From NCBI GenBank assembly GCA_964226685.1, contig CAXQRU010000030.1:1-39554 (forward strand): a stretch of 39,554 bases of DNA, given 5' to 3'. Under the pieces are notes generated by a model. That model did not search any database. It had not been told where the DNA came from and saw nothing but the letters and a program-made list of their open reading frames with translations. This document shows, one piece after another, positions 8,496 to 17,504 of this stretch. The position numbers and the translations under genes were made by a program. Source of the stretch: CAXQRU01 sp964226685. GTDB lineage: Bacteria > Pseudomonadota > Gammaproteobacteria > Pseudomonadales > Cellvibrionaceae. The first letter of the stretch is position 1. Each line of letters starts with the position of its first letter.

Positions 8496-8903
8496 TTAGT
8501 CTCTTACAGTGGGTAGATGTTGCGCTTGCCACTCGGCCATCCCGCCAGCCAGACGCGATACACGATACTCTTTGCGTCTCAATTCACGGCCAATTGCACC
8601 ACTGTGTTGGCCCATTTTATCGACCAAAATGAGCATTTTATCCTTATGCTTAGACAAAATTTGGTTGGACTCAGGAATTTTGCTAAAAGGTATATTGATC
8701 GCATCGACAATATGCCCAGCCTCATAATCGGCTCGATCACGAATATCGATGATGACAGCCGATTCTTTGTTGACAGCCAAGGTAAGCTCTGTCGTCGTTA
8801 ATTTCGGGCCAGCCTGAATCCCTTCATGGCGAATAAACAACCAAATAAAGGTCAACAATAAAGCCACATACAACCACTGATCGATCAAAAATTCAACAAA
8901 CAC
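8496..8903 (-). CDS. Membrane-anchored rhodanese-like protein lacking the catalytic cysteine
   Basis: A 135-residue protein resembling YibN-type rhodaneses. One N-terminal membrane helix (about residues 5-25, LIDQWLYVALLLTFIWLFI) anchors a single rhodanese domain with VIIDIRDRADYEAGHIVDAINIP at 50-72. The active-site loop reads LVDKMGQHSG: where sulfurtransferases have Cys there is Asp95, so sulfur transfer by the normal mechanism is not expected. It is the first gene of the rhodanese-grxC-secB-recQ run. In many relatives gpmI is its divergent neighbour; here envC is. Confidence 0.88.
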   Translation of the reverse strand: MFVEFLIDQWLYVALLLTFIWLFIRHEGIQAGPKLTTTELTLAVNKESAVIIDIRDRADYEAGHIVDAINIPFSKIPESNQILSKHKDKMLILVDKMGQHSGAIGRELRRKEYRVSRLAGGMAEWQAQHLPTVRD

Positions 8904-9052
8904 AAAATGCCTCTAGCCAAGCCATGTATCAAAAAGCGTAAGAGTATACACTAATCGCCTCAATATTGGACAAGCTATTTCGAATGCCGCCGATGCCCAC
9001 AAAACCCCAAGAGCGTATGGTAGACTGAGCGCTTAGAAACGGTGAGCCCATA

Positions 9053-10180
9053 ATGAAACCCCTGCTATTTATCGTCCTCCTCTCCATTTTGGCCAACGGT
9101 GCGCTTGGTAGTGAAGACTATTCAGCTAAGCTGAAGCAATTGCAAGGGACCATTAATAGCCTACAAAAACAAATCAATCAGGTGAAGTCTGAGCGAGACC
9201 AACTGCTCAAAGCATTAAAAGACTCTGAAGTCGCCATTGGGCAGCTTAACAAGAGCATCAACACGACTCGCGAAGCCATTAAACAGCAACAAAGCCAACT
9301 AACTCAGTTGCAACAGGAAAAAGATCGACTGCTTAAAGCCAAACAGAAACAAAGCCAGTCCATTGCCGCCCAACTCAACCAAATGTACAAAGTTGGGCAG
9401 CAAAACCAACTTAAGCTGCTGTTAACTCAGGCGGATCCAAGCCAGATAGGTCGCCTGCTTAAATATCACCAGCAATTAAACCAAGCTCGATTACAAGAAA
9501 TTCAGCAATTTTTACAGACACTTAACAAAATTAATGAGATCGAGCCATCCATTGTAGCGATTACGGAAAATCTTCAATCAAAGGAACAAGCTCTTAATGA
9601 TCAACGCCAAACGCTCACCCAAGAGCAAAAAGGCCGGCAGGCGACATTAAGCAAACTATCGGCAACACTGAGCACGCAAAGCGATCAGCTGGCTAACTAC
9701 ATGGCAGACAAAGATCGTTTGCAAAAGCTGATTGACGAGGCAGCTAAAACATTGGCAAAGCTAGAGCTCCCCAGTGACACCACACCATTTAGCAAAACTC
9801 AGGGTAAACTGCATTTACCAACGGAGGGTAAAATTGCACATAGATTTGGCAGTCAGCGCATGGGCGAGTTAAACTGGAACGGAATTTTTATTGCCAGCCC
9901 AAGTGGCACTCCCATTCGAGCCGTACATTATGGTCGAGTGGTCTTTGCCGATTACCTGAAAGGTTACGGGCTGTTGGTCATCATTGATCATGGTGAAAGT
10001 TATATGAGCTTATACGCCCACAACCAGTCCCTATCAAAGACTACAGGCGACTGGGTCAAGGCCGGAGAGACCATAGCGCTAGCGGGCAATACTGGCGGCA
10101 GTACGCAAGCTGGTTTATATTTCGAAATTAGACACAATGGTCGCCCACAAAATCCATCGAAATGGATGAAACGCGGCTAA
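9053..10180 (+). CDS. envC: EnvC-like murein hydrolase activator (degenerate LytM/M23 domain)
   Basis: A 375-residue exported protein. A signal peptide (about 1-19) is followed by a long coiled coil (about 22-235) and a C-terminal LytM/M23 domain (about 253-375). The zinc-site residues of active M23 peptidases are not kept: the HxGxD region reads NWNGIFIA, and the final HxH region reads LYFEIRHNG. This is the pattern of EnvC, which activates the amidases AmiA and AmiB at the division septum through FtsEX rather than cutting peptidoglycan itself. GGTGAG precedes the ATG. ctpA follows directly, as in many gammaproteobacteria. Confidence 0.9.
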   Translation: MKPLLFIVLLSILANGALGSEDYSAKLKQLQGTINSLQKQINQVKSERDQLLKALKDSEVAIGQLNKSINTTREAIKQQQSQLTQLQQEKDRLLKAKQKQSQSIAAQLNQMYKVGQQNQLKLLLTQADPSQIGRLLKYHQQLNQARLQEIQQFLQTLNKINEIEPSIVAITENLQSKEQALNDQRQTLTQEQKGRQATLSKLSATLSTQSDQLANYMADKDRLQKLIDEAAKTLAKLELPSDTTPFSKTQGKLHLPTEGKIAHRFGSQRMGELNWNGIFIASPSGTPIRAVHYGRVVFADYLKGYGLLVIIDHGESYMSLYAHNQSLSKTTGDWVKAGETIALAGNTGGSTQAGLYFEIRHNGRPQNPSKWMKRG

Positions 10181-10218
10181 ATTCATTGATCGCCTTATTG
10201 AAAGGTTTTGGAGGTATT

Positions 10219-11493
10219 ATGTTGTTGCGAACGATTATATTGAGTGCTGGCTTGTGCTTAATTAGCTCTCACTCAATGGCCGAAAAAGTTCAGCCGACGC
10301 CAACGCTACCCCTTGAGGATCTTCGCTTATTCACTCAGGTTTTTGACCAAATTCGTCAGGGTTATGTACAACCCGTGGACGACAGTCAATTGTTGGAAAG
10401 CGCCATTAAAGGCATGTTGTCAGAGCTAGACCCTCACTCTAGCTATTTAGATGCGGAGTCATTTAACAACTTAAAAGAAAGTACCAATGGTCAATTTGGC
10501 GGTCTTGGCATCGAAATAAGCGCCGAGAAAGGTCTCATTAAAATTGTGTCGCCCATCGATGACACTCCAGCAGAAAAAGCTGGGCTCCAAAGCGGCGATA
10601 TTATTTTGGAGCTTGATAAACGTTCGTTAAAAGGTCTCTCGCTGGGCGATGCCGTGCAATTGATGAGAGGCCCCATCGGCACCAAAATCACGCTCACAAT
10701 TTTGCGCCAGGGCACCAAAGAGCCTTTTGAAGTGACGCTAGAACGTGCTGCCATTCGAGTGACCAGCGTGCGATCAGAGTTATTAGAGCCAAACTATGGT
10801 TATTTACGCATTGCACAGTTTCAAATTGAGACGGGCAAAGAATTTACTAAAGCCATCGAAAAACTCAAGAGCAAAAGCCCTGAGTTAAAAGGCTTAATTA
10901 TTGATTTGCGCAACAATCCCGGTGGTGTATTGCAAGCCTCTGTTGAGGTCGTCGATGCACTGCTGAATGAAGGCATGGTGGTTTACACCAAAGGGCGCAT
11001 CGAAAACACCAGTCGAGAATACTTCGCCACCGAAGGCGATGCTACCGATGGCTTACCGATTGTGGTACTCATTAATGACGGCTCTGCGTCCGCTTCTGAA
11101 ATTGTCGCAGGCGCACTTCAGGATCAAAATCGCGCTGTCATTATGGGTACGCGCAGTTTCGGCAAAGGCTCGGTGCAAACCGTCATTCCACTCAGTGAAA
11201 ACAAAGCCATCAAGCTCACAACCGCTTTGTATTACACGCCCAAAGGCCGCTCAATACAAGCTCAGGGCATTGCACCTGATATCGTAGTTGAAAGGGCTGA
11301 ACTCACGGTAAGCAACAATCGAAAACGCGCTGAGGCCGATTTACAAGGTCACATTGGCAATGGTAATGGCGGTGAGGACATCACCTCAGATGATAAAGCT
11401 CAAACCATACATCCCAAACTTCAAAACGACAATCAGCTTTACTCGGCAATTAGTGTGTTAAAAGGCATTGCAGTTTTGGGCAAAAATCAGTAA
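10219..11493 (+). CDS. ctpA: Carboxy-terminal processing protease, S41 family
   Basis: Exported serine protease of about 424 residues. I chose the ATG at 10219 because it has GGAGGT five bases upstream and begins a clean signal peptide (MLLRTIILSAGLCLISSHSMA); an earlier ATG at 10162 overlaps envC and would hide it. A PDZ domain (GGLGIEIS through KITLTILRQ) precedes the protease core. The catalytic serine is in DGSASASEIVAGAL and the general-base lysine in RSFGKGSVQT. In related bacteria such proteases trim peptidoglycan hydrolases and other periplasmic substrates. Coupling to envC is suggested by the 38-bp gap. Confidence 0.95.
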   Translation: MLLRTIILSAGLCLISSHSMAEKVQPTPTLPLEDLRLFTQVFDQIRQGYVQPVDDSQLLESAIKGMLSELDPHSSYLDAESFNNLKESTNGQFGGLGIEISAEKGLIKIVSPIDDTPAEKAGLQSGDIILELDKRSLKGLSLGDAVQLMRGPIGTKITLTILRQGTKEPFEVTLERAAIRVTSVRSELLEPNYGYLRIAQFQIETGKEFTKAIEKLKSKSPELKGLIIDLRNNPGGVLQASVEVVDALLNEGMVVYTKGRIENTSREYFATEGDATDGLPIVVLINDGSASASEIVAGALQDQNRAVIMGTRSFGKGSVQTVIPLSENKAIKLTTALYYTPKGRSIQAQGIAPDIVVERAELTVSNNRKRAEADLQGHIGNGNGGEDITSDDKAQTIHPKLQNDNQLYSAISVLKGIAVLGKNQ

Positions 11494-11499
11494 TTGAGC

Positions 11500-11525
11500 T
11501 AGCGATCGGGTCAACCCGATCGCTA
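11500..11525. terminator. Convergent hairpin between ctpA and the porin
   Basis: Perfect inverted repeat TAGCGATCGGGT / ACCCGATCGCTA separated by two bases (a 10-11 bp stem in practice), six bases past ctpA and eight bases before the porin stop. Neither side has a real T-tract, so this is a structural call as a shared terminator. Confidence 0.6.
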
Positions 11526-11533
11526 TGATTACA

Positions 11534-12493
11534 CTAAAAATCGTAACGCAAACCCAACTCAGCAATCGCTGGCTCCGCAACCGCTCCTTCAGAAGAGATT
11601 TGCTCATAAGCCAACCAAACGGCCGCTTTAGGATTAAAGTGATGCACATACTCAAGCTTAATCGAATCCTCTGCTGAATCGGCATCGCAATCTAGGGCGG
11701 CATAACGGCCATGGATTTGATGCTTTCCAGCGCGATAACTGGCATAGATACCAGCGGTATCGCGATCCTGACCATTACAAGCCGCCGCCGATGCACCCAC
11801 ATAACCAGGGCCCACAGCGTATAAATCAAAATCATCGGGCGATGAATGATAAAAGGCTGATAATGTCAACGGACCCATATAGCCCCAGGCTCTGACACCG
11901 GTCATAGTACCCGTATTGGCGCCAACATTGTCCTTCAATACCGCCGCTTGCAGCTTGAAACGGTCAGTCGCATATTGCACAGCCGCTGTGTAGTGGTTGA
12001 TATCCTCATCGTCCTCGTCTTCAAAAGAGACCTCTGCACCGAAACTCAATGCGCCTATCTTGCGATTATATTGAACCAGATCATCATCGCGGATGGCGCC
12101 GTGACGCAATGAATCATTGCCATCTTCAAAATACGCAGCGCGAACCATCTTATGGAATAGAGTTGTTTGAGAACCAATCGTGAGCGTACCAAAGTCTCCT
12201 TTAAACCCCACCAATGCCAAACGCAATGATTGATCAGCACCTTGAGTGAACTCACCACCTTCAGTTAAACCATACTCAATTTGCCCAAAAATCGTAACGC
12301 CTTCTGCAAACTCCGTGGACGCCTTGATACCGATACGGCTTAAGCGATCTTCAATATCCAAAGAATCGGTAGCACCACCATCGGTATCCAAATTTTGCAA
12401 TGCCATACGTAAACTGCCATAAGGAGTAATCTCAGCCCCATGAGCGCCTACAGCGAGCCCCATTAATAAAGCAATAGGAAGTTTTTTTATCAT
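11534..12493 (-). CDS. Outer-membrane porin (Gram-negative porin family)
   Basis: A 319-residue trimeric-porin-like protein. Signal peptide MIKKLPIALLMGLAVGAHGA is followed by EITPYGSLRMALQ, the usual first strand. Typical blocks are SRIGIKASTEFAEGVTIFGQIEYG, LALVGFKGDFGTLTIGSQ, and a terminal strand AELGLRYDF ending in phenylalanine, the BAM recognition residue. The start at 12493 has AAGGTGGA upstream; a longer open frame to 12532 lacks this and would precede the signal peptide. Two cysteines (ACNG, LDCDAD) could form a loop disulfide. The solute preference cannot be inferred. Confidence 0.9.
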   Translation of the reverse strand: MIKKLPIALLMGLAVGAHGAEITPYGSLRMALQNLDTDGGATDSLDIEDRLSRIGIKASTEFAEGVTIFGQIEYGLTEGGEFTQGADQSLRLALVGFKGDFGTLTIGSQTTLFHKMVRAAYFEDGNDSLRHGAIRDDDLVQYNRKIGALSFGAEVSFEDEDDEDINHYTAAVQYATDRFKLQAAVLKDNVGANTGTMTGVRAWGYMGPLTLSAFYHSSPDDFDLYAVGPGYVGASAAACNGQDRDTAGIYASYRAGKHQIHGRYAALDCDADSAEDSIKLEYVHHFNPKAAVWLAYEQISSEGAVAEPAIAELGLRYDF

Positions 12494-12666
12494 AATTATC
12501 CACCTTAATATTATTGTTTTAGTAAGACGCAAGAAAATCTTGCGGATAGTTGCTATGGCAAAAACCGTTCCATAGGAGAGAGGCGGATGATGTCACAAGG
12601 AACAACAAAAATGAGAATATAACCACCCATACGCCGGGTGACAATGTGCTCAAAAATAGAATTTAG

Positions 12667-13035
12667 CTAAAGCAGGCTGATATGGCTCGCAATGAATGCA
12701 GCCAATAACGGATTAGCACCAAAATGCGGCAACTGGGAGATCGTTAAATCAGGAAATTGATTCCGAACGTCATCAATTTGAGAGGGAATATCCGCTTGCA
12801 CATGACGCCCTTGATTGAAAAATAGCGGATAAAAATCAATAGTGCGACAACCTTGACGATACAACTCTTGGGCCAAGCTCAAAAAAGAAGGCTCAGCCAG
12901 CTCCAAAAAGCACGCTTGTACTGACGAATAGTCAGCGCTTTTCAGTTTTGCAACTTCAGACACCAAATCACGAAATTCTTGGTTGGCCAGAGCATTTCGG
13001 CTGCCATGAGCCATCATTACCAATGCTTTTTTCAT
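12667..13035 (-). CDS. CbiX/SirB-type chelatase domain protein
   Basis: A 122-residue single-domain protein of the CbiX family, whose short members insert cobalt, iron or nickel into sirohydrochlorin-type tetrapyrroles. MMAHGSRN at 7-14 carries the metal-binding histidine, and YPLFFNQGRHVQADIP at about 69-84 carries the second conserved histidine. It overlaps the CPXCG gene upstream by four bases (ATGA), so they are translationally coupled. Ferrochelatase is the divergent neighbour, but no other cobalamin or siroheme gene is present, so the substrate remains open. Confidence 0.85.
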   Translation of the reverse strand: MKKALVMMAHGSRNALANQEFRDLVSEVAKLKSADYSSVQACFLELAEPSFLSLAQELYRQGCRTIDFYPLFFNQGRHVQADIPSQIDDVRNQFPDLTISQLPHFGANPLLAAFIASHISLL

Positions 13036-13217
13036 TCATCCTCACTATAAACTGACAGCGACACATCACCATCAAAATCAACATTGACACAAACCACCAT
13101 TGGACGGCAACAAACAAAACAATCTTCGACATATTGCTGATCGCCCGCGGAACCATCAACCACCAAAGTAATCATTTCGCCACAATAAGGGCAGTATTGC
13201 TTCAAAGATTCCAACAT
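13032..13217 (-). CDS. CPXCG-motif cysteine-rich protein
   Basis: A 61-residue protein of the CPXCG family: YCPYCGEMIT near residues 8-17 and DCFVCCRPMVV near 31-41 provide two CxxC pairs, consistent with a zinc ribbon. The ATG at 13217 gives exactly the usual family length; the frame remains open further upstream (to 13307) but without recognisable protein. It overlaps the CbiX-like gene by four bases. Function unknown; small and probably cytoplasmic. Confidence 0.85.
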   Translation of the reverse strand: MLESLKQYCPYCGEMITLVVDGSAGDQQYVEDCFVCCRPMVVCVNVDFDGDVSLSVYSEDE

Positions 13218-13381
13218 AGCGCTTTTTACGCCCCCTTCGACATTAAGGATGACTATTGAGTAAGCCGCCATAGTTGAATGCCAGCTCATACCAATGCTAA
13301 AGATCAAAATTCTTGAAATACACCCAAATGCTCATGCATTTTTTGGTATCATGGGCGATTATATTTTTAACACAATTGCCC

Positions 13382-14467
13382 ATGAAATACTCTAATAGCG
13401 ACAATTTTTCTCATGCCACCCCCGCCAAAGTCGGGATTTTAATCACCAATTTAGGGACACCTGATGCCCCAACCCCCAAGGCATTACGTCGCTATTTAGG
13501 CGAGTTTTTAGCTGATCCAAGAGTAGTTGAAATGCCTCGCTGGCTGTGGAGAATCATCCTTCATGGGATTATATTACGCATACGACCCAGGCGATCCGCC
13601 AAGGCTTACGCGAGCGTGTGGCAAGAAGGTGGCTCGCCATTAATGATCCACACAAAAGCACAAGCAGATGCACTAAGTAGCGCATTCAAAGAGGAATATG
13701 GTGAGTCCGTCGTGGTAGATTTTGCCATGCGCTACGGCTCGCCAAGCATCGCCTCGGTAGCCGAGCGCCTTTTAAAAAGTGGTTGTCGTCGGCTCATCGT
13801 TTTGCCTTTATATCCTCAATACAGTGCCACCACCACTGGCTCAACATTCGATGCCCTAGCCGATTGGCTCAAGAAACGGCGTTGGCTACCGGATCTGCGT
13901 TTTATTAGCCACTACCATGATCACCCCGCCTATATTCAGGCATTGGCAAACCAAGTGAAGCAACATTGGCAAAAATATGGCCGCGCGGAGAAACTGATTT
14001 TTTCTTATCACGGGATTCCAAAACGTTATTTGATAAATGGCGACCCCTACCACTGCGAATGCTACAAAACCAGCCGGCTTCTCGCAGAGCAACTGGGTCT
14101 TAGCGAGGGTAGCTACCTCACCAGCTTTCAATCGCGCTTTGGTCGCGAGGAGTGGCTGAAGCCCTACACGGATATGACGCTTAAACAACTGGCGCGAGAG
14201 AACGTTAAATCCGTTCAGGTACTATGTCCCGGCTTTTCATCTGACTGCCTGGAAACCATAGAGGAAATCGATGAGGAAAATCGCGGTTACTTTTTAGAGG
14301 CTGGCGGCGAGCGCTTTGAATACATTCCCGCACTTAATGCCTCCGAGAGCCACATTCAGGCGCTGTCGCAAATTATCAAAAACGAGCTCAGCCATTGGCA
14401 ACAGCCCGGAAAAAAGGATCACCTGTTAACAGAAAAAGAAGCACTAAAATATGGAGCCAAACACTAA
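13382..14467 (+). CDS. hemH: Ferrochelatase
   Basis: Inserts Fe2+ into protoporphyrin IX, the last step of heme synthesis, at the cytoplasmic face of the membrane. From the ATG at 13382 it is 361 residues. GILITNLGTPDAPT near 18-31 is the family opening, FSYHGIPKRY carries the catalytic histidine (about residue 210), and CPGFSSDCLETIEEI the conserved glutamate (about 291). LPLYPQYSATTTGS is the porphyrin-binding stretch. An upstream in-frame TTG at 13313 would add 23 residues with a hydrophobic segment that the family lacks, so it was not used. No clear ribosome binding site precedes 13382. Confidence 0.95.
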   Translation: MKYSNSDNFSHATPAKVGILITNLGTPDAPTPKALRRYLGEFLADPRVVEMPRWLWRIILHGIILRIRPRRSAKAYASVWQEGGSPLMIHTKAQADALSSAFKEEYGESVVVDFAMRYGSPSIASVAERLLKSGCRRLIVLPLYPQYSATTTGSTFDALADWLKKRRWLPDLRFISHYHDHPAYIQALANQVKQHWQKYGRAEKLIFSYHGIPKRYLINGDPYHCECYKTSRLLAEQLGLSEGSYLTSFQSRFGREEWLKPYTDMTLKQLARENVKSVQVLCPGFSSDCLETIEEIDEENRGYFLEAGGERFEYIPALNASESHIQALSQIIKNELSHWQQPGKKDHLLTEKEALKYGAKH

Positions 14468-14505
14468 CCGTTAAGGCTACAGAAGAAAAACAAAGGGAAC
14501 AACTG

Positions 14506-14529
14506 TGGCTCCTTTTTGAAGAAAGGAGC
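14506..14529. terminator. Convergent hairpin between hemH and the PAS-GGDEF gene
   Basis: Perfect 9-bp stem GGCTCCTTT/AAAGGAGCC with a six-base loop in the 71-bp gap between two gene ends. No T-tract outside the stem; called by position and stem strength. Confidence 0.65.
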
Positions 14530-14538
14530 CTAAAGATA

Positions 14539-15678
14539 CTAGCTAACGATAGTTAAACCTGGAGCATTTCTCAGACGGTTTTTATGGCGGTACATCTGCT
14601 TGTCTGCCACGGCCAATAAAGACTCTGGTGTACTGGCCTGCTCAGGATAGATAGCACAGCCCACACTGCAACCAACCGTGATTGATTGGTCAGCCACCAA
14701 AAAGGCATTGGCAAAGACCGCACACAGTTTCGACTTCAGGCCCGCCACATCATTGAGATCCTCAATACCTTCGGCAATGACAACAAATTCATCACCACCG
14801 TAGCGAACTACCGTATCGGCCTCTCTCAAAATACCCTGTAAACGCTGAGCGATTTGCCGCAAAATGGTATCACCTACTGGGTGACCGAACTTCTCATTAA
14901 TGGGCTTAAAGTCATTAATGTCGAGAAAGAACACCACCGCGCGTGTACCGTAGCGACTGGCTCTAGCGATCGCCAGAGCGATGCGATCATTGACCACCCT
15001 GGAAGTTGGCAAACCCGTAAGATCATCGTGAGTCGTCAAATGCTGAACATGAGCTTCTGCGGCTTTACGATCAGTAATATCCTTCAAGGTCACCACGAAC
15101 AGATCAATATCTTCTAGCTCAACCTTGCGGATCACCAACTCAACCAAGAAGCGCTCACCATCTTTACGCTCAGCGGTTATTTCAATGCCTGGCAAAAACT
15201 CACCTTCCATCGTTACCTGACATTGATGCCAATAGTCTTCAAACTCGATGTAATCCTCAAAGCAAATCAGTTGGTGGAACGGTTTACCCACCAAGTCTTC
15301 ACTACTTTGAAGACGAAAAACATCGCGGCAATGTTGATTGGCAAAATTGATGATTTCATCTTCGCCAAAACTAAGAACACACTCATCTACACCTTGAATA
15401 GTGGCCATGATGGCTTCTTTGCGAAGCATCATTTTATGGGCTTCATCTTCTAGCTCGGCAATTTTGGACTGGGCGAGCGATAAGGAATGCTGCAGCTCGT
15501 CCTTTTGGGCAAGCTGCTGGCGAAGCATCCTGATCACCAAAAACAAAATCACCATGGCACCAATACCCTGCACGGCGACATTCACTTGTAATGAGTCAAT
15601 CAATGACGCGCTGCATACCATCCCTAACAACACACCACAAATCGTGACAATGGTTAAATCTTTTCGCAACTTCTTCAT
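14539..15678 (-). CDS. Membrane diguanylate cyclase with PAS domain
   Basis: A 379-residue c-di-GMP synthase. Two hydrophobic segments (about 9-25 and 34-50) form a membrane hairpin, then a short coiled coil (55-85), a PAS domain with PAC tail (about 88-205, ending TLKDITDRKAAEAH), and a GGDEF domain (about 215-372). The active-site motif RYGGDEF is intact at 292-298, and RxxD (READ, 285-288) five residues before it is the allosteric product-inhibition site. The usual NR after LTGL is replaced by TSR. A Fur-box-like palindrome lies 24 bp upstream of the ATG. The signal sensed by the PAS domain is unknown. Confidence 0.93.
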   Translation of the reverse strand: MKKLRKDLTIVTICGVLLGMVCSASLIDSLQVNVAVQGIGAMVILFLVIRMLRQQLAQKDELQHSLSLAQSKIAELEDEAHKMMLRKEAIMATIQGVDECVLSFGEDEIINFANQHCRDVFRLQSSEDLVGKPFHQLICFEDYIEFEDYWHQCQVTMEGEFLPGIEITAERKDGERFLVELVIRKVELEDIDLFVVTLKDITDRKAAEAHVQHLTTHDDLTGLPTSRVVNDRIALAIARASRYGTRAVVFFLDINDFKPINEKFGHPVGDTILRQIAQRLQGILREADTVVRYGGDEFVVIAEGIEDLNDVAGLKSKLCAVFANAFLVADQSITVGCSVGCAIYPEQASTPESLLAVADKQMYRHKNRLRNAPGLTIVS

Positions 15679-15701
15679 ACTGGTCTACCTTTTTTGTCCC
15701 T

Positions 15702-15716
15702 AAATAATAATTATCA
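15702..15716. promoter_or_regulatory. Fur-box-like palindrome
   Basis: The minus strand reads TGATAATTATTATTT, matching the 7-1-7 Fur consensus TGATAAT-N-ATTATCA at 12 of 14 positions. It lies 24-38 bp upstream of the PAS-GGDEF start codon, where bound Fur would block transcription. AT-richness makes chance matches easier, so confidence is moderate. Confidence 0.45.
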
Positions 15717-15812
15717 TGCCCCTTTTGCTGACTTTTGCGTCAAAAATGCTTTACGCACACAGTTTACGATACTTTCATCGCACATAGTGAACGTTAACAT
15801 AAAAAATGCAGT

Positions 15813-17504
15813 TTATGTGATAGGTTTAACGCCGGCAATGCGACATTGATTGCGGCCAGAGGCCTTAGCATCGTACAAAGCCTGATCAGCTTGTTCAAAA
15901 ACACCATCAATCGTGCTGTTTTCTTCGAACTGTGCAATACCAAAAGATGCGGTAATGCTAACGGGCTCTTCTTTGAAGGTAAAAGGCACTTTAGAGATCG
16001 CCAATCGGATTTGATCAAGAACCTCTAAGGTCGTTTTAGCATCCGTCTCCGGGAAGATCATCACAAACTCTTCACCCCCAAAACGAGCAATAAAGTCCAC
16101 TTCTCGAAGGCGCTTGGCGATTGATTTAGACACGGCTTGCAATACTCGATCGCCCGCTTGGTGACCATAGGTATCGTTAATTCGCTTAAAATGGTCAATA
16201 TCCACCACAGCCAGCGTCAGCGGATGCTGGTAGCGCTGCCAGCGAGAATATTCCATAAATACTCGCTCTTGATAAGCCTGACGGTTGGGCAAGCTGGTGA
16301 GAGGATCGGTAATGGCTCGCTGTTTTTCTTCAGCCAATTGGTGCTGAGCGCTTTGGGCATCCACTTCCATTTTTTTGACCTGCTCAACCAACTGATTCAA
16401 CTGAACCGAGAGCGACACCTCCTCCTGAGCAGCTTTGAAGGTCGCCAAGGCCTCCTCAATATGGTGAATGCGCTCTGAAACTGACTGTTTCAAACTATGC
16501 ACTTGGTCATGCTGCTCCAGCGCCTGATTAAGCCCCCTAATCTCAGTATGCATACTTTCTTGGAGCGAATTAGCTGCCGCCTGGCGTTGTTGCTCACAAT
16601 TCACCGCAACCCCTAGGGCCTCACAAATTTTTACCAGTTCGCGATCGAGTGCCTCTAAATAGCCACGATAATCATTGTCAGCCACCAAGTAGGCTTGCAT
16701 GACCAAATCACGAACATCCTCTAAAGTCGGAATCAGCTCTTGCCAGGTTAAGCCCTTTTCAAGCCGCTCGCGAGTATGAATAATTTTCTGCTCGATACAT
16801 GCCACAGGGGGTTCAAAATGAGCTATCAGCTCCTTAACGATTCGAGCGATCTGAGGAGAAAGCTCTTTAAACAGGTTGTCTGGAGCCAGAACCTCAGGGT
16901 CCCGTCTGTGCGACATCGCCACAGGCTGATCAACCGTTTCAAAATCATCGGCATCCTCTGTAACACCTTCAGCTTCCACCTGAGGCTCATTATTAGACTC
17001 GCCACTCTCTTTTTTGCCAAACCACTTTGAAAACAGCCCCTCAGAGGGAGATTCATTAAAGACATCTAATTGCAGTTGCGCCAACTCACCCAATTGCTCG
17101 GCCATAAGCCCCGGAGGCAATGGCTGTTTGCCCACCCGCGAGCGCCATTTTTTAAGAGCGGATTTCAACTGAGTGTTATTAGTTTGCTTTGCCAGAGTCT
17201 TCATTAGGCCCTGCAAGGCCTCAGCGGTCTTTTTCCAATGAGACGCCGAGCGGCTTGCTGCCTCTTCAGAGATTCGGGCCAAGCCTCCCATCATACGCTC
17301 CATCCCTGCACCATCGCCATTGCGCGCGCAGACTCGAATAGCTTTTAAACGCTCATCCAGCGCCTTATCCTTACCCTCCGCTAGCTGGGTAAGACTGATT
17401 GCCATCTTTTGGGCCTTGGCCTGCTCGTCGGCAAGGCGCTGCTCAAGCTGCTCTTGCGCCAATAACGCCTTGCGGTACTTTTCTCGCCATGGGTCAGAGC
17501 TCAT
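15813..17504 (-). CDS. Diguanylate cyclase with long helical N-terminal region
   Basis: About 563 residues with no membrane segment, so cytoplasmic. The first 400 residues are largely helical: coiled coil at 10-60, an acidic linker near 165-200, and a second coiled region at 300-400. The C-terminal GGDEF domain starts at ITDPLTSLPNRQAYQ and contains RFGGEEF with the intact GGEEF signature (about 476-480) and an RxxD inhibition site (REVD) five residues before. The ATG at 17504 has GAGGTG six bases upstream; the in-frame GTG at 17513 is less well placed. It follows the other cyclase gene's promoter region on the same strand with a 134-bp gap. Confidence 0.92.
   Translation of the reverse strand: MSSDPWREKYRKALLAQEQLEQRLADEQAKAQKMAISLTQLAEGKDKALDERLKAIRVCARNGDGAGMERMMGGLARISEEAASRSASHWKKTAEALQGLMKTLAKQTNNTQLKSALKKWRSRVGKQPLPPGLMAEQLGELAQLQLDVFNESPSEGLFSKWFGKKESGESNNEPQVEAEGVTEDADDFETVDQPVAMSHRRDPEVLAPDNLFKELSPQIARIVKELIAHFEPPVACIEQKIIHTRERLEKGLTWQELIPTLEDVRDLVMQAYLVADNDYRGYLEALDRELVKICEALGVAVNCEQQRQAAANSLQESMHTEIRGLNQALEQHDQVHSLKQSVSERIHHIEEALATFKAAQEEVSLSVQLNQLVEQVKKMEVDAQSAQHQLAEEKQRAITDPLTSLPNRQAYQERVFMEYSRWQRYQHPLTLAVVDIDHFKRINDTYGHQAGDRVLQAVSKSIAKRLREVDFIARFGGEEFVMIFPETDAKTTLEVLDQIRLAISKVPFTFKEEPVSITASFGIAQFEENSTIDGVFEQADQALYDAKASGRNQCRIAGVKPIT

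Noticed and set aside
10162..10218. Upstream ATG of ctpA overlapping envC
   Set aside because: It lacks a ribosome binding site and would place 19 residues before the signal peptide; 10219 has GGAGGT.
12553..12575. CTATGG/CCATAG hairpin upstream of the porin as a riboswitch or terminator
   Set aside because: Only six pairs with an 11-base loop, no T-tract and no matching known motif.
13313..13381. N-terminal extension of ferrochelatase from TTG
   Set aside because: It adds a hydrophobic segment absent from bacterial HemH, and the ATG at 13382 gives normal length.
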